A DNA stretch of 64,000 bases. Origin: Daejeonella oryzae DSM 19973 (GTDB lineage Bacteria > Bacteroidota > Bacteroidia > Sphingobacteriales > Sphingobacteriaceae). Shown here in pieces: positions 27,583-36,160 of the stretch. Within the stretch, counting starts at the first letter, position 1. Every line of letters begins with the position of its first letter. Below the pieces are notes generated by a model. The model saw only the letters and a list, made by a program, of their open reading frames with translations. It ran no database searches and had not been told where the DNA came from. The stretch covers positions 1,364,001-1,428,000 of the forward strand of contig NZ_AUHA01000002.1 in assembly GCF_000422945.1 (NCBI RefSeq), in the 5' to 3' direction. The position numbers were made by a program, and so were the translations under genes.

Positions 27583-29269
27583 AGTTTCTTTCCTGGTAAG
27601 CATCACAACTGTTGTTTTCCTTTTTGGTGCCTGTACAACCGGGCAATTAGGCCGTAAAAACAGTACTGAGTATTATAATGGGATGGTCGTTTCGGCTCAT
27701 CCTCTGGCTTCAAAGGTGGGGCTTAATATTTTAAAAAAAGGTGGCAATGCGGTTGATGCAGCTGTAGCCGTACAGTTTGCCCTGGCTGTGGTTTATCCAA
27801 ATGCAGGTAATATTGGAGGTGGCGGATTTATGGTTTACCGTTCTGCATCAGGTGAAATATCTACACTCGACTATCGTGAAAAGGCGCCGGCCGCTTCCAG
27901 CAGAGATATGTATCTGGATTCAGAGGGGAATGCCATAACAGATAAAAGCCTTTACGGACATCTGGCATCAGGCGTTCCGGGCAGTGTTGACGGAATGGTT
28001 AAAGCGCATCAGAAATATGGAAAATTAAGCTGGGCAGAAGTATTGCAGCCATCCATCGATCTGGCCGCAAACGGCTTTGCTTTAACAGAAAGGCAAGCCA
28101 ATGAACTGAACTCAAACGCAGCTGCATTTGCCAAATTTAATCCCGGGAAAGACTATTTTTTAAAATCAAAATGGATTGCAGATGATAAATTAGTACAGTC
28201 AGATCTGGCTAAAACCTTAACCCTAATCCGTGATAATGGCCGGGAAGGATTTTATGCTGGTGAAGTGGCTGATCTCATTGTAGCCGAAATGGCTTCAGGT
28301 TCGGGCCTGATCAGCAAAAAAGACCTGGCTGATTACCAATCTGTTTGGCGTGAAGCGATAACAGGCAATTATAAGGAATACCGTATTATAACAATGCCTC
28401 CTCCTTCTAGCGGCGGAATTGCCTTAATACAACTGCTGAAATTAGTTGAACCTTACCCGCTTAAACGCTGGGGATTTAATTCTGATTCAACAGTACAATT
28501 GATGGTTGAGGCAGAAAGAAGAGTTTACGCGGACCGGGCTGCTTATTTGGGCGATCCTGATTTCTTTAAAGTGCCTCAGCAAGCACTTATGGCCAGTTCT
28601 TATTCGCTATCGCGGATGAAAGACTTCAACTGGAATCAGGCTACGCCTAGCAATCTGATTAAAGAAGGGGTTATTGCTCCTAAAGAATCTGAGGAAACAA
28701 CACATTTTTCTATTGTCGATCGTGAGGGAAATGCCGTTTCAATTACGACTACACTGAACGGTTCTTACGGATCAAAAGTGATTGTTAAAGGAGCCGGATT
28801 TTTATTGAACAATGAAATGGATGATTTTTCTGTAAAGCCGGGTACTCCAAATATGTATGGTCTGGTTGGCGGCGAAGCCAATGCAATTTCCCCCGGCAAA
28901 CGTATGCTTAGCTCGATGACACCCGCAATTCTTGAAAAAGATGGAAAGCTATTCATGATAGTGGGTACGCCCGGAGGTTCTACAATTATAACCTCTGTTT
29001 TCCAAACGATACTTAATGTGGTGGAGTTCGATAAAAATATGCAGGCCGCAGTAAACGCTAAAAAGTTTCACCACCAATGGCTTCCCGATGAAGTTTTTGT
29101 TGAGAAAGGAACCCTGGATAGTTTAACCCAAATCAAACTTCAGAAAAAAGGATATAAAATAACCGAGCGTGGAGATATTGGAAGGGTGGATGCTATCCTT
29201 AAAACAAAATGGGGATATTACGAAGGCGGAGCCGATCCAAGAGGGGATGATTCTAAAATGGCCTGGTAA
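27569..29269 (+). CDS. ggt: Gamma-glutamyltransferase, lipoprotein form
   Basis: I start at the ATG at 27569 (not the TTG at 27542), because this gives a lipoprotein signal with lipobox FGAC; the product is 566 residues. It is an Ntn hydrolase that cleaves itself: the nucleophile is T377 in EETTHFSIVD, which becomes the first residue of the small subunit. The gamma-glutamyl binding loop LSSMTPAIL and GTPGGS are present, as is the N-terminal GGNAVDAAVA motif. It hydrolyses glutathione and other gamma-glutamyl compounds or transfers the glutamyl group, in the periplasm or at the membrane face. It overlaps the acyl-CoA ligase by 14 bases, so the two are probably translationally coupled. Confidence 0.93.
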   Translation: MSKYKVSFLVSITTVVFLFGACTTGQLGRKNSTEYYNGMVVSAHPLASKVGLNILKKGGNAVDAAVAVQFALAVVYPNAGNIGGGGFMVYRSASGEISTLDYREKAPAASSRDMYLDSEGNAITDKSLYGHLASGVPGSVDGMVKAHQKYGKLSWAEVLQPSIDLAANGFALTERQANELNSNAAAFAKFNPGKDYFLKSKWIADDKLVQSDLAKTLTLIRDNGREGFYAGEVADLIVAEMASGSGLISKKDLADYQSVWREAITGNYKEYRIITMPPPSSGGIALIQLLKLVEPYPLKRWGFNSDSTVQLMVEAERRVYADRAAYLGDPDFFKVPQQALMASSYSLSRMKDFNWNQATPSNLIKEGVIAPKESEETTHFSIVDREGNAVSITTTLNGSYGSKVIVKGAGFLLNNEMDDFSVKPGTPNMYGLVGGEANAISPGKRMLSSMTPAILEKDGKLFMIVGTPGGSTIITSVFQTILNVVEFDKNMQAAVNAKKFHHQWLPDEVFVEKGTLDSLTQIKLQKKGYKITERGDIGRVDAILKTKWGYYEGGADPRGDDSKMAW

Positions 29270-29418
29270 GTTTCAAAAGCATTATTTTTTCATATTAATA
29301 TCCGTTTTTCAGATATTTTTCTATTAAAGGTTTGATATAATTCTTCATTTTATCCGGTTGAAGGTTGCTTTCTGTACCTTCTTAAATTTCTTTGGGATGA
29401 AATAATATTTTCATAAAT

Positions 29419-29430
29419 TATGCTTGCATA
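29419..29430. promoter_or_regulatory. Operator copy 1, TATGC-NN-GCATA palindrome
   Basis: This 12-base site has perfect 5-base arms (TATGC, GCATA) around TT. It covers the -33 TTG of the promoter of the MarR-fad operon. A second copy with GT in the centre lies 37 bases downstream (centre to centre). Confidence 0.7.
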
Positions 29431-29454
29431 CTAAATTTCAATTCAATAGATTTG
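29424..29454 (+). promoter_or_regulatory. Consensus Bacteroidota promoter of the MarR-fad operon
   Basis: TTG at 29424-29426 and TAGATTTG at 29447-29454 are 20 bases apart, a full match to the primary-sigma consensus TTG-N19-21-TAnnTTTG. The ATG of the MarR gene is 22 bases beyond the -7 box. Confidence 0.8.
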
Positions 29455-29455
29455 T

Positions 29456-29467
29456 TATGCGTGCATA
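29456..29467. promoter_or_regulatory. Operator copy 2, TATGC-NN-GCATA palindrome
   Basis: The arms TATGC and GCATA are perfect around a GT centre. The site starts one base after the -7 box and covers the expected transcription start, a position where a bound MarR dimer would repress. Confidence 0.7.
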
Positions 29468-29476
29468 GTATATTAC

Positions 29477-29908
29477 ATGAAGCCTGAAGAAACCGTAGAC
29501 TACTTCTTAAAAATTGTTTGGCAAAGTGTTGCCAATAAATATAACCAGATCGCTTCTGAATATGGAATAACTCAGGCATTGGGTTATATGCTGATTAATA
29601 TTCATGAGGAGGGTACGGCAGTTTCGCAAATTGCCGCTTTGTCGGGTGTAAAGTCAACCAGCCTTTCCCGTATGTTAAAAAATATGGAGGAATTGGGTTT
29701 GATTTACCGGGAGGCTGATCCTTTGGATAAGCGTTCTGTTAAAATATTTTTAACAGATTTTGGCAAAGAAAAAAGACAGGTGGCAAAAGATGTGGTGCGC
29801 CGTTTTAATGAATATCTGAACAGTCACGTAACTGAAACCGAAAGGCTTAATTTAACAGAAAGTCTTAAAAAGATAAACCAACTAACATTAAACTATAAAC
29901 CTGAATAG
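29477..29908 (+). CDS. MarR-family regulator of fatty-acid degradation operon
   Basis: The 143-residue winged-helix protein has the MarR recognition region SQIAALSGVKSTSLSRMLKNMEELGLI and the wing DPLDKRSVKIFLT. Its stop is immediately followed by the ATG of the FadN-like gene (29908/29909), so it leads the beta-oxidation operon. The two TATGC-NN-GCATA palindromes on its own promoter are the obvious binding sites. By analogy with other acyl-CoA-responsive repressors, its ligand is inferred to be an acyl-CoA or fatty acid; nothing in the sequence proves this. Confidence 0.9.
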   Translation: MKPEETVDYFLKIVWQSVANKYNQIASEYGITQALGYMLINIHEEGTAVSQIAALSGVKSTSLSRMLKNMEELGLIYREADPLDKRSVKIFLTDFGKEKRQVAKDVVRRFNEYLNSHVTETERLNLTESLKKINQLTLNYKPE

Positions 29909-32314
29909 ATGAAACGAATAGTTAGAAAAGTAGCAGTACTGGGTTCTGGAATAATGGGTTCCCGCATTGCCTGCCACTTTGCCAATATTGGACTTGAAGT
30001 ATTGTTGCTGGATATTGTACCCAGAGAATTGAGTGCTGAAGAGCAGGCTAAAGGTTTATCGCTGGAAAACAAAAATGTACGTAACCGCATCGTAAATACC
30101 GCATTGGAAACAGCCGTTAAAAGCAATCCATCTCCCGTTTATACAAAGAAGGTTATCAATAAAATCACGACAGGAAATTTTGAAGACAATATGAAAGATA
30201 TTGCTTCCTGCGACTGGACCATTGAAGTGGTTGTAGAAAATCTGGATATTAAGAAAAAGGTATATGATGAGGTCGAAAAATACCGCAGGCCCGGTACGCT
30301 GATCACTTCAAATACGTCGGGTATTCCTATCCATTTAATGGCAGAAGGAAGAACTGCAGATTTTCAATCTCATTTCTGCGGAACTCATTTTTTTAACCCG
30401 CCGAGGTATTTGCGTCTTTTAGAAATTATTCCAACTCCTCAGACCAATGCTGAAGTGATTGACTTTCTGATGCATTACGGAGATAAATTTCTGGGTAAAA
30501 CAACTGTATTATGTAAAGATACGCCGGCATTTATTGCTAACAGGGTGGGAGTGTATTCTATTATGGCACTTTTGCACCTGGTCGAAAAAATGGATCTCAC
30601 AGTAGAAGAGGTAGATAAATATACTGGTCCGGCATTGGGTCGGCCAAAATCTGCAACATTCAGAACTACCGATGTGGTAGGCTTGGATACCATGATTAAT
30701 GTGGCCAACGGTTTATCGCAGAACCTTCCGGATGATAAGGCGCATGACCTTTTCCAGCTGCCAGGTTATGTAAAAAAGATGCAGGAGAATAAATGGCTCG
30801 GCGATAAAACCCGTCAGGGATTTTATAAAAAAGTAAAGGGCGAAGATGGGAAAAGTGAAATATTATCCCTTGATTTAAAAACCTTTGAATACAAACCACA
30901 GCAGAAAATAAAATCTGCTACGCTGGAGGCAACCAAAGCCGTAGAAAATCTTCAGGAACGTATGAAGGTTTTTTCCAAAGGAACCGATAAAGCCGGAGAA
31001 TTTTTCCGGACCTCATTTTTTGGTTTGTTCGAATATGTTTCCGACCGGATTCCAGAAATTTCTGATGAACTGTACCGGATTGATGATGCCATGCGTGCCG
31101 GCTTCGGCTGGGAACTTGGCCCTTTTGAGGTTTGGGATGCTTTAGGTATTCAGGAAGCTGTGGATGGAATGAAAAAGTACGGCAACGAAGCTGCTCAGTG
31201 GGTTCATGAAATGCTGGAAGCCGGTCATTCGTCATTTTATAAAGTAGAAAATGGGATTAAAAAATATTATGATATCCCAACAAAAACATACAAGGCTGTT
31301 CCCGGAGCGGATGCATTTATCATCCTGGATAATCTCCGTGATAACAAAACCGTCTGGAAAAACTCCGGTACAACCATTACTGATCTGGGCGACGGAATAC
31401 TGAATCTGGAATTTCACACTAAAATGAATACAATCGGTGGCGAGGTTATCCAGGGAATAAATAAAGCTATTGATCTGGCTGAGAAAGATTACCGCGGATT
31501 GGTTATTGGTAATGACGGGGCAAATTTTTCTGCCGGTGCCAATATCGGGATGATCTTTATGGCTGCTGTTGAACAGGATTGGGATGAGATAAATATCGCG
31601 ATTAAAATGTTCCAGAATACCATGATGCGTGTACGTTATTCATCTATTCCGGTAGTTGCTGCGGCGCATAATTTAACCCTTGGCGGAGGATGCGAACTTT
31701 GTCTGCATGCAGATTTTGTTCAAACCAATGCTGAAACCTATATGGGACTGGTAGAATTTGGAGTTGGTTTGATTCCGGGCGGAGGTGGCTCCAAAGAATT
31801 TGCTTTGCGTGTCTCTGATGATTTCCGTGAGGGACAGATTGAGCAGAATGCCCTTAAAGACCGCTTTCTGACTATCGCAATGGCCAAAGTTTCTACATCC
31901 GGAGAGGAAGCGTACGATCTTGGATATTTACAAAAAGGTAAATACGCTATCACCATGAACCGAAGCCGTTTAATTTCTGATGCAAAAGAAAAAGCACTAG
32001 AGCTGGCTGATGCCGGATATGTAACTCCTGTTCAGCGAAAAGATATCCGGGTATTGGGTAAACATGGGATGGGTATTGTTTATGCCGGCGCAAATTCTAT
32101 GTATGCAGGCAATTACATTTCGGAGCATGATAAAAAGATTTCTGAAAAATTAGGCTACGTAATGTGCGGTGGAGATTTGTCTGCTCCTGCCTTGGTAACT
32201 GAGCAATATTTACTGGATTTAGAGCGGGAAGTTTTTCTATCGCTTTGCGGAGAAAAGAAGACTTTAGAGCGTATTCAATCAATTTTGACTAAGGGTAAAC
32301 CTTTGAGAAATTAG
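29909..32314 (+). CDS. fadN: 3-hydroxyacyl-CoA dehydrogenase / enoyl-CoA hydratase fusion (FadN-like)
   Basis: This 801-residue enzyme carries out two steps of beta-oxidation: hydration of enoyl-CoA and NAD-dependent oxidation of 3-hydroxyacyl-CoA. The NAD-binding motif VAVLGSGIMGSRIA opens the dehydrogenase half, with THFFNPP and a duplicated C-terminal dehydrogenase domain to about residue 440. The hydratase/crotonase half follows, with the oxyanion-hole regions FSAGANI and NLTLGGGCE. This order (dehydrogenase first) is that of Bacillus FadN and the reverse of E. coli FadB. It lies between its MarR regulator and the thiolase gene. Confidence 0.93.
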   Translation: MKRIVRKVAVLGSGIMGSRIACHFANIGLEVLLLDIVPRELSAEEQAKGLSLENKNVRNRIVNTALETAVKSNPSPVYTKKVINKITTGNFEDNMKDIASCDWTIEVVVENLDIKKKVYDEVEKYRRPGTLITSNTSGIPIHLMAEGRTADFQSHFCGTHFFNPPRYLRLLEIIPTPQTNAEVIDFLMHYGDKFLGKTTVLCKDTPAFIANRVGVYSIMALLHLVEKMDLTVEEVDKYTGPALGRPKSATFRTTDVVGLDTMINVANGLSQNLPDDKAHDLFQLPGYVKKMQENKWLGDKTRQGFYKKVKGEDGKSEILSLDLKTFEYKPQQKIKSATLEATKAVENLQERMKVFSKGTDKAGEFFRTSFFGLFEYVSDRIPEISDELYRIDDAMRAGFGWELGPFEVWDALGIQEAVDGMKKYGNEAAQWVHEMLEAGHSSFYKVENGIKKYYDIPTKTYKAVPGADAFIILDNLRDNKTVWKNSGTTITDLGDGILNLEFHTKMNTIGGEVIQGINKAIDLAEKDYRGLVIGNDGANFSAGANIGMIFMAAVEQDWDEINIAIKMFQNTMMRVRYSSIPVVAAAHNLTLGGGCELCLHADFVQTNAETYMGLVEFGVGLIPGGGGSKEFALRVSDDFREGQIEQNALKDRFLTIAMAKVSTSGEEAYDLGYLQKGKYAITMNRSRLISDAKEKALELADAGYVTPVQRKDIRVLGKHGMGIVYAGANSMYAGNYISEHDKKISEKLGYVMCGGDLSAPALVTEQYLLDLEREVFLSLCGEKKTLERIQSILTKGKPLRN

Positions 32315-32354
32315 AGAGCATTAATTGATTTAGAAATTTATTAGTCAATAAAAA

Positions 32355-33533
32355 ATGGAAGAAGCATATATCATAGCAGCATATAGAACAGCAGTTGGCA
32401 AGGCCCCGCGGGGAGTATTCCGTTTTACACGTGCCGATGATCTGGCTGCAGAAGTTGTAAAACATTTAGTAGCATCAGTGCCGAATCTGGATAAAGAGCA
32501 AATTGACGACGTGATTGTTGGTAATGCAACTCCAGAAGGTGAGCAGGGTTTAAATGTAGCCCGGATGATTTCTTTAATGGGTTTAAATACCGAAAAAGTT
32601 CCCGGTGTAACGGTTAACCGGTACTGTGCTTCCGGACTGGAAACTATTGCTATTGCAACAGCTAAAATTCGGTCGGGGATGGCAGATTGCATTATTGCCG
32701 GCGGAGTAGAAGTGATGTCTGGAATGCCGTTTGGAGGATGGAAACTGGTGCCAAATCCGGATGTAGCTAAAAATCACCCTGAATGGTATTGGGGTATGGG
32801 CTTAACCGCCGAAGCCGTCGCGAAAGAGTATTCTGTTAGTCGCGAAGATCAGGATGAGTTTTCATTTAACTCTCATCAAAAAGCGGTTGAAGCTATTAAA
32901 AATGGACATTTAAAAGACGGAATTATTCCTATAACTATAAAGGAAAATTATCTCGACGAAAACCTGAAGAAAAAATCAAAAGAATTTTTGGTTGATACGG
33001 ATGAAGGACCGAGATCTGATACCACAATTGAAAAGCTTTCTAAACTAAAACCAGTGTTTGCTGCCAATGGCGTAGTTACTGCCGGTAATTCATCCCAAAC
33101 TTCTGATGGAGCAGCATTTGTTTTGATCGTTTCAGAATCAATGCTGAAGCAATTAAACGTTCAGCCGATTGCCCGCCTGGTAAGTTACGGTGTTGCCGGA
33201 GTTCCGCCACGAATTATGGGTATTGGTCCGATTGAGGCAATTCCTCTGGCTTTGAAAAAGGCCGGAATGAAACAGGAAGATTTGGATTTGATTGAATTGA
33301 ACGAAGCTTTCGCTTCTCAGTCACTTGCTATCATCCGCACATTGGGGCTGGATAAGGATAAAGTAAATGTGAACGGTGGAGCAATAGCTCTGGGTCATCC
33401 TCTGGGATGTACAGGTGCTAAATTGTCTGTACAGATTTTTAATGAATTAAAAAGAAGAGAAAAGAAATACGGAATGGTTACTATGTGTGTTGGCAGCGGC
33501 CAGGGCGCAGCAGGAATTTTTGAAATGATGTGA
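32355..33533 (+). CDS. fadA: Acetyl-CoA acyltransferase (3-ketoacyl-CoA thiolase)
   Basis: The 392-residue thiolase has the acylated nucleophile C91 in VNRYCASGLE, the catalytic histidine in ALGHPLGCTGA, and the second active-site cysteine in MCVGSGQGAAG. It cleaves 3-ketoacyl-CoA with CoA, releasing acetyl-CoA, the last step of beta-oxidation. It begins 40 bases after the FadN-like gene and is followed by the acyl-CoA dehydrogenase. A biosynthetic acetoacetyl-CoA role is less likely given these neighbours. Confidence 0.93.
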   Translation: MEEAYIIAAYRTAVGKAPRGVFRFTRADDLAAEVVKHLVASVPNLDKEQIDDVIVGNATPEGEQGLNVARMISLMGLNTEKVPGVTVNRYCASGLETIAIATAKIRSGMADCIIAGGVEVMSGMPFGGWKLVPNPDVAKNHPEWYWGMGLTAEAVAKEYSVSREDQDEFSFNSHQKAVEAIKNGHLKDGIIPITIKENYLDENLKKKSKEFLVDTDEGPRSDTTIEKLSKLKPVFAANGVVTAGNSSQTSDGAAFVLIVSESMLKQLNVQPIARLVSYGVAGVPPRIMGIGPIEAIPLALKKAGMKQEDLDLIELNEAFASQSLAIIRTLGLDKDKVNVNGGAIALGHPLGCTGAKLSVQIFNELKRREKKYGMVTMCVGSGQGAAGIFEMM

Positions 33534-33700
33534 TAAAATCTTTGAACGGGAAAATGAAATGAAGGGCTGACTAAGAGTTAAGAAATTATATTGATAGAAA
33601 GTGAAAACCCGGAAGAAACAAAAATAGGAAGGCGCTAAATTAACTTCAATATAATGTTGGAGATCCTTCGCTTCTCTCAGAATTAAAAAATAAAGACAAT

Positions 33701-35494
33701 ATGGAAACCACAGAAAAAAACAAATCAATAAAAGGCGGAGAATTTATTATTCGCGAAACTTCATGTGACGATATTTTTATTCCGGAGGAATTTGATGAGG
33801 AACAGCTGATGATCAAGAAAACCTGTGAAGATTTTCTTGAAAGTGAAGTTTATCCAAACCTGGAGCGGATTGATAATCAGGAAGAAGGTTTGATGCCATC
33901 CTTGATGGATAAAGCCGGAGAGCTGGGTTTGCTGGCAGTTTCAATTCCGGAAGAGTATGGCGGCTTCGGCAAAAATTTTAATACTTCAATGCTTGTTGCT
34001 GATACGGTTGGCCCGGGCTGTTCTTTCGCGGTAGCACTTTCAGCTCATACCGGTATTGGAACCCTCCCGATTCTTTACTATGGAGATAAGCAACAAAAAG
34101 ATAAATACATTCCTAAACTGGCTACCGGCGAATGGAAAGCAGCCTATTGTTTAACAGAACCAAATTCAGGTTCTGACGCAAATTCTGCTCGTACAAAAGC
34201 AAAACTGAATGCAGAGGGTACACATTACCATATTAACGGACAAAAAATGTGGATTACCAATGGTGGATTTGCAGATGTGTTTATCGTTTTTGCCAAAATT
34301 GATGATGATAAAAATCTTTCAGCTTTTATTGTTGAAAAGGATTTTGGAGGAATTTCCATGAATCCTGAGGAGCATAAAATGGGCATCAAGGGTTCTTCTA
34401 CACGTCAGGTATTTTTTAACGATTGCCCGGTTCCTGTAGAAAATCTTTTATCAGAAAGAGAGAATGGTTTTAAGATCGCAGTGAATATTCTCAATATCGG
34501 CCGTATTAAGCTGGGAGTTGCTGCTATCGGATCTTCCCGTCGGGTTTTAAATCAGGCAATTAATTATTCGAACGAGCGAATTCAGTTTAACCTGCCGATT
34601 TCAAAATTCGGAGCTATCCGCTATAAGCTTGCTGAAATGGCGACCCGTAATTTTGCCATTGAAAGTGCGGCTTACAGAGCTGGTCAAAATATTGACGATG
34701 CCTACGATGCGTTGCTTGCTGAAGGCATGGATCCGGCGAAAGCCAAATTAAAATCCACAGAAATGTTTGCCGTAGAATGTGCTATTTTGAAAGTGTGGGG
34801 TTCTGAAATGCTGGATTACATTGTGGATGAAGGAGTGCAGGTTTATGGAGGAATGGGATATTCGGCCGAAGCGCCCATGGATCGTGCTTATCGCGATAGC
34901 CGGATCAACAGAATATTTGAAGGGACCAATGAAATTAACCGGATGCTCATTGTAGATATGCTGCTGAAGCGTGCTATGAAAGGCGAGCTGGATCTGATGA
35001 CACCGGCTCAAGCCGTAGCCGGAGAATTAATGTCGATTCCAGACTTTGGTGAAGAGGATGATACGCTATTTGCGGCAGAGAAAAAGATTTTGGTAAATCT
35101 TAAAAAAGCCGGACTTATGGTTGCCGGTTCAGCGGTGCAAAAATTAATGATGACCCTGGGTAAAGAGCAGGAAATATTAATGAACATTGCCGATATTCTC
35201 GGATATGTTTATGTTGCTGAATCTACTATCCTACGGGTTGAAAAACTGGTTAAATTACGTGGAGAAGAAGCGTGTAAAGGACAACTGGATATGATGCGTA
35301 TCTATTTGCAGGAAACTGTGGATAAAGTTGCCCTTGCCGGAAAAGAAGCTCTTTATTCTTTTGCCGAAGGCGATGAGTTGAAAATGATGCTTGTTGGATT
35401 ACGTCGTTTTACAAAGGCCGAGCCTTTTAATATTAAAGAAACCCGCCAGCGTGTGGCACGCCAATTAATCGAAGCCAATAAATATTGTTTTTAG
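33701..35494 (+). CDS. Acyl-CoA dehydrogenase (long-chain, FadE-like)
   Basis: This 597-residue FAD enzyme catalyses the first oxidation of acyl-CoA. The N- and middle-domain motifs include AYCLTEPNSGSDA and WITNGGFAD. The C-terminal helical domain has VYGGMGYSAEAPMDRAYRDSR and FEGTNEINRM, which holds the catalytic glutamate region. The roughly 200-residue C-terminal extension beyond a standard 380-residue dehydrogenase resembles VLCAD-type enzymes, which suggests long-chain substrates. It follows the thiolase by 167 bases and is last in the operon before a strong terminator. Electrons would pass to ETF, which is not encoded in this window. Confidence 0.93.
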   Translation: METTEKNKSIKGGEFIIRETSCDDIFIPEEFDEEQLMIKKTCEDFLESEVYPNLERIDNQEEGLMPSLMDKAGELGLLAVSIPEEYGGFGKNFNTSMLVADTVGPGCSFAVALSAHTGIGTLPILYYGDKQQKDKYIPKLATGEWKAAYCLTEPNSGSDANSARTKAKLNAEGTHYHINGQKMWITNGGFADVFIVFAKIDDDKNLSAFIVEKDFGGISMNPEEHKMGIKGSSTRQVFFNDCPVPVENLLSERENGFKIAVNILNIGRIKLGVAAIGSSRRVLNQAINYSNERIQFNLPISKFGAIRYKLAEMATRNFAIESAAYRAGQNIDDAYDALLAEGMDPAKAKLKSTEMFAVECAILKVWGSEMLDYIVDEGVQVYGGMGYSAEAPMDRAYRDSRINRIFEGTNEINRMLIVDMLLKRAMKGELDLMTPAQAVAGELMSIPDFGEEDDTLFAAEKKILVNLKKAGLMVAGSAVQKLMMTLGKEQEILMNIADILGYVYVAESTILRVEKLVKLRGEEACKGQLDMMRIYLQETVDKVALAGKEALYSFAEGDELKMMLVGLRRFTKAEPFNIKETRQRVARQLIEANKYCF

Positions 35495-35530
35495 AGGCGA
35501 GAGCAAAATATACGATACTAGAGTTGAGAA

Positions 35531-35564
35531 AAAAATCCCCTGTTTAAATAACAGGGGATTTTTT
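35531..35564 (+). terminator. Rho-independent terminator of the fad operon
   Basis: A 14-bp perfect stem with core ATCCCCTGTT / AACAGGGGAT, a 5-base loop and a run of six T lie 36 bases after the acyl-CoA dehydrogenase stop. Confidence 0.93.
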
Positions 35565-35658
35565 ATGGGCAGTGTTTATTCTTAAATCTGTTATTTAATG
35601 CCTTAAATCTTTTTATTGTTAAAAAATGTTAATCCTTAGTAATTAACGTTTAAAAGGA

Positions 35659-35666
35659 TAAATTTG
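35659..35666 (+). promoter_or_regulatory. Probable -7 promoter box of the FKBP pair
   Basis: TAAATTTG matches TAnnTTTG and ends only 7 bases before the ATG at 35674, implying a nearly leaderless transcript. No TTG is found at -33. Confidence 0.45.
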
Positions 35667-35673
35667 CAACCGT

Positions 35674-36150
35674 ATGAAAGTGAGATATCTGTTTTTATTT
35701 TTTATTGCATTAACTATAACTATTAGTTCTTGTAAGAAAACTTCTTCTGTTGATCCTGAAAAGCAATTTGCAGCAGATGAAGTTCTGATTAAAGATTTTA
35801 TTGCAAAAAATAATATTACTGCCATTCGTCATGAAAGCGGAGTTTATTATCAAATAATTGCTCCGGGTTCCGGTAGTACCATTTATTCTGCAAATACGTC
35901 GGTTTCTGCCAAGTATAAAGGCAGATTGTTAAGCGGTTCTGTTTTTGATGAAGCCACTGCAAATCCTATTTCATTTAAATTGGGAGGAGTAATTGTAGGC
36001 TGGCAGATCGGAGTTCCTTTGATACAAAAAGGAGGCAAAATCCGCCTGCTTATTCCTTCTGCCTATGGTTACGGACAAAGTTCTGCCGGTTCTATTCCTG
36101 CTAACTCAGTATTGGATTTCGATATTGAATTAGTGGATGTTCAAAATTAA
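35674..36150 (+). CDS. FKBP-type peptidyl-prolyl isomerase lipoprotein, single domain
   Basis: The 158-residue lipoprotein has a lipobox ISSC (Cys at residue 20) and one FKBP domain (about residues 45-157). The active-site landmarks are kept: the Tyr of KYKGRL, the FD of SVFDEA, the Trp of VGWQIG, the Tyr of YGYG and the closing LDFDIELV. It would catalyse proline isomerisation during folding of exported proteins, anchored in the periplasm or at the outer membrane. It is followed after 10 bases by a two-domain relative whose second domain is similar, suggesting tandem duplication. Confidence 0.9.
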   Translation: MKVRYLFLFFIALTITISSCKKTSSVDPEKQFAADEVLIKDFIAKNNITAIRHESGVYYQIIAPGSGSTIYSANTSVSAKYKGRLLSGSVFDEATANPISFKLGGVIVGWQIGVPLIQKGGKIRLLIPSAYGYGQSSAGSIPANSVLDFDIELVDVQN

Positions 36151-36160
36151 AATAATTAGA

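Noticed and set aside
30918-31235. Minus-strand frames inside the FadN-like gene
   Set aside because: They are antisense to an intact two-domain enzyme with all active-site motifs.
36137-36160. ATG at 36137 as start of the two-domain FKBP
   Set aside because: It overlaps the previous gene and adds residues before the lipoprotein signal; the ATG at 36161 gives a normal lipobox position.
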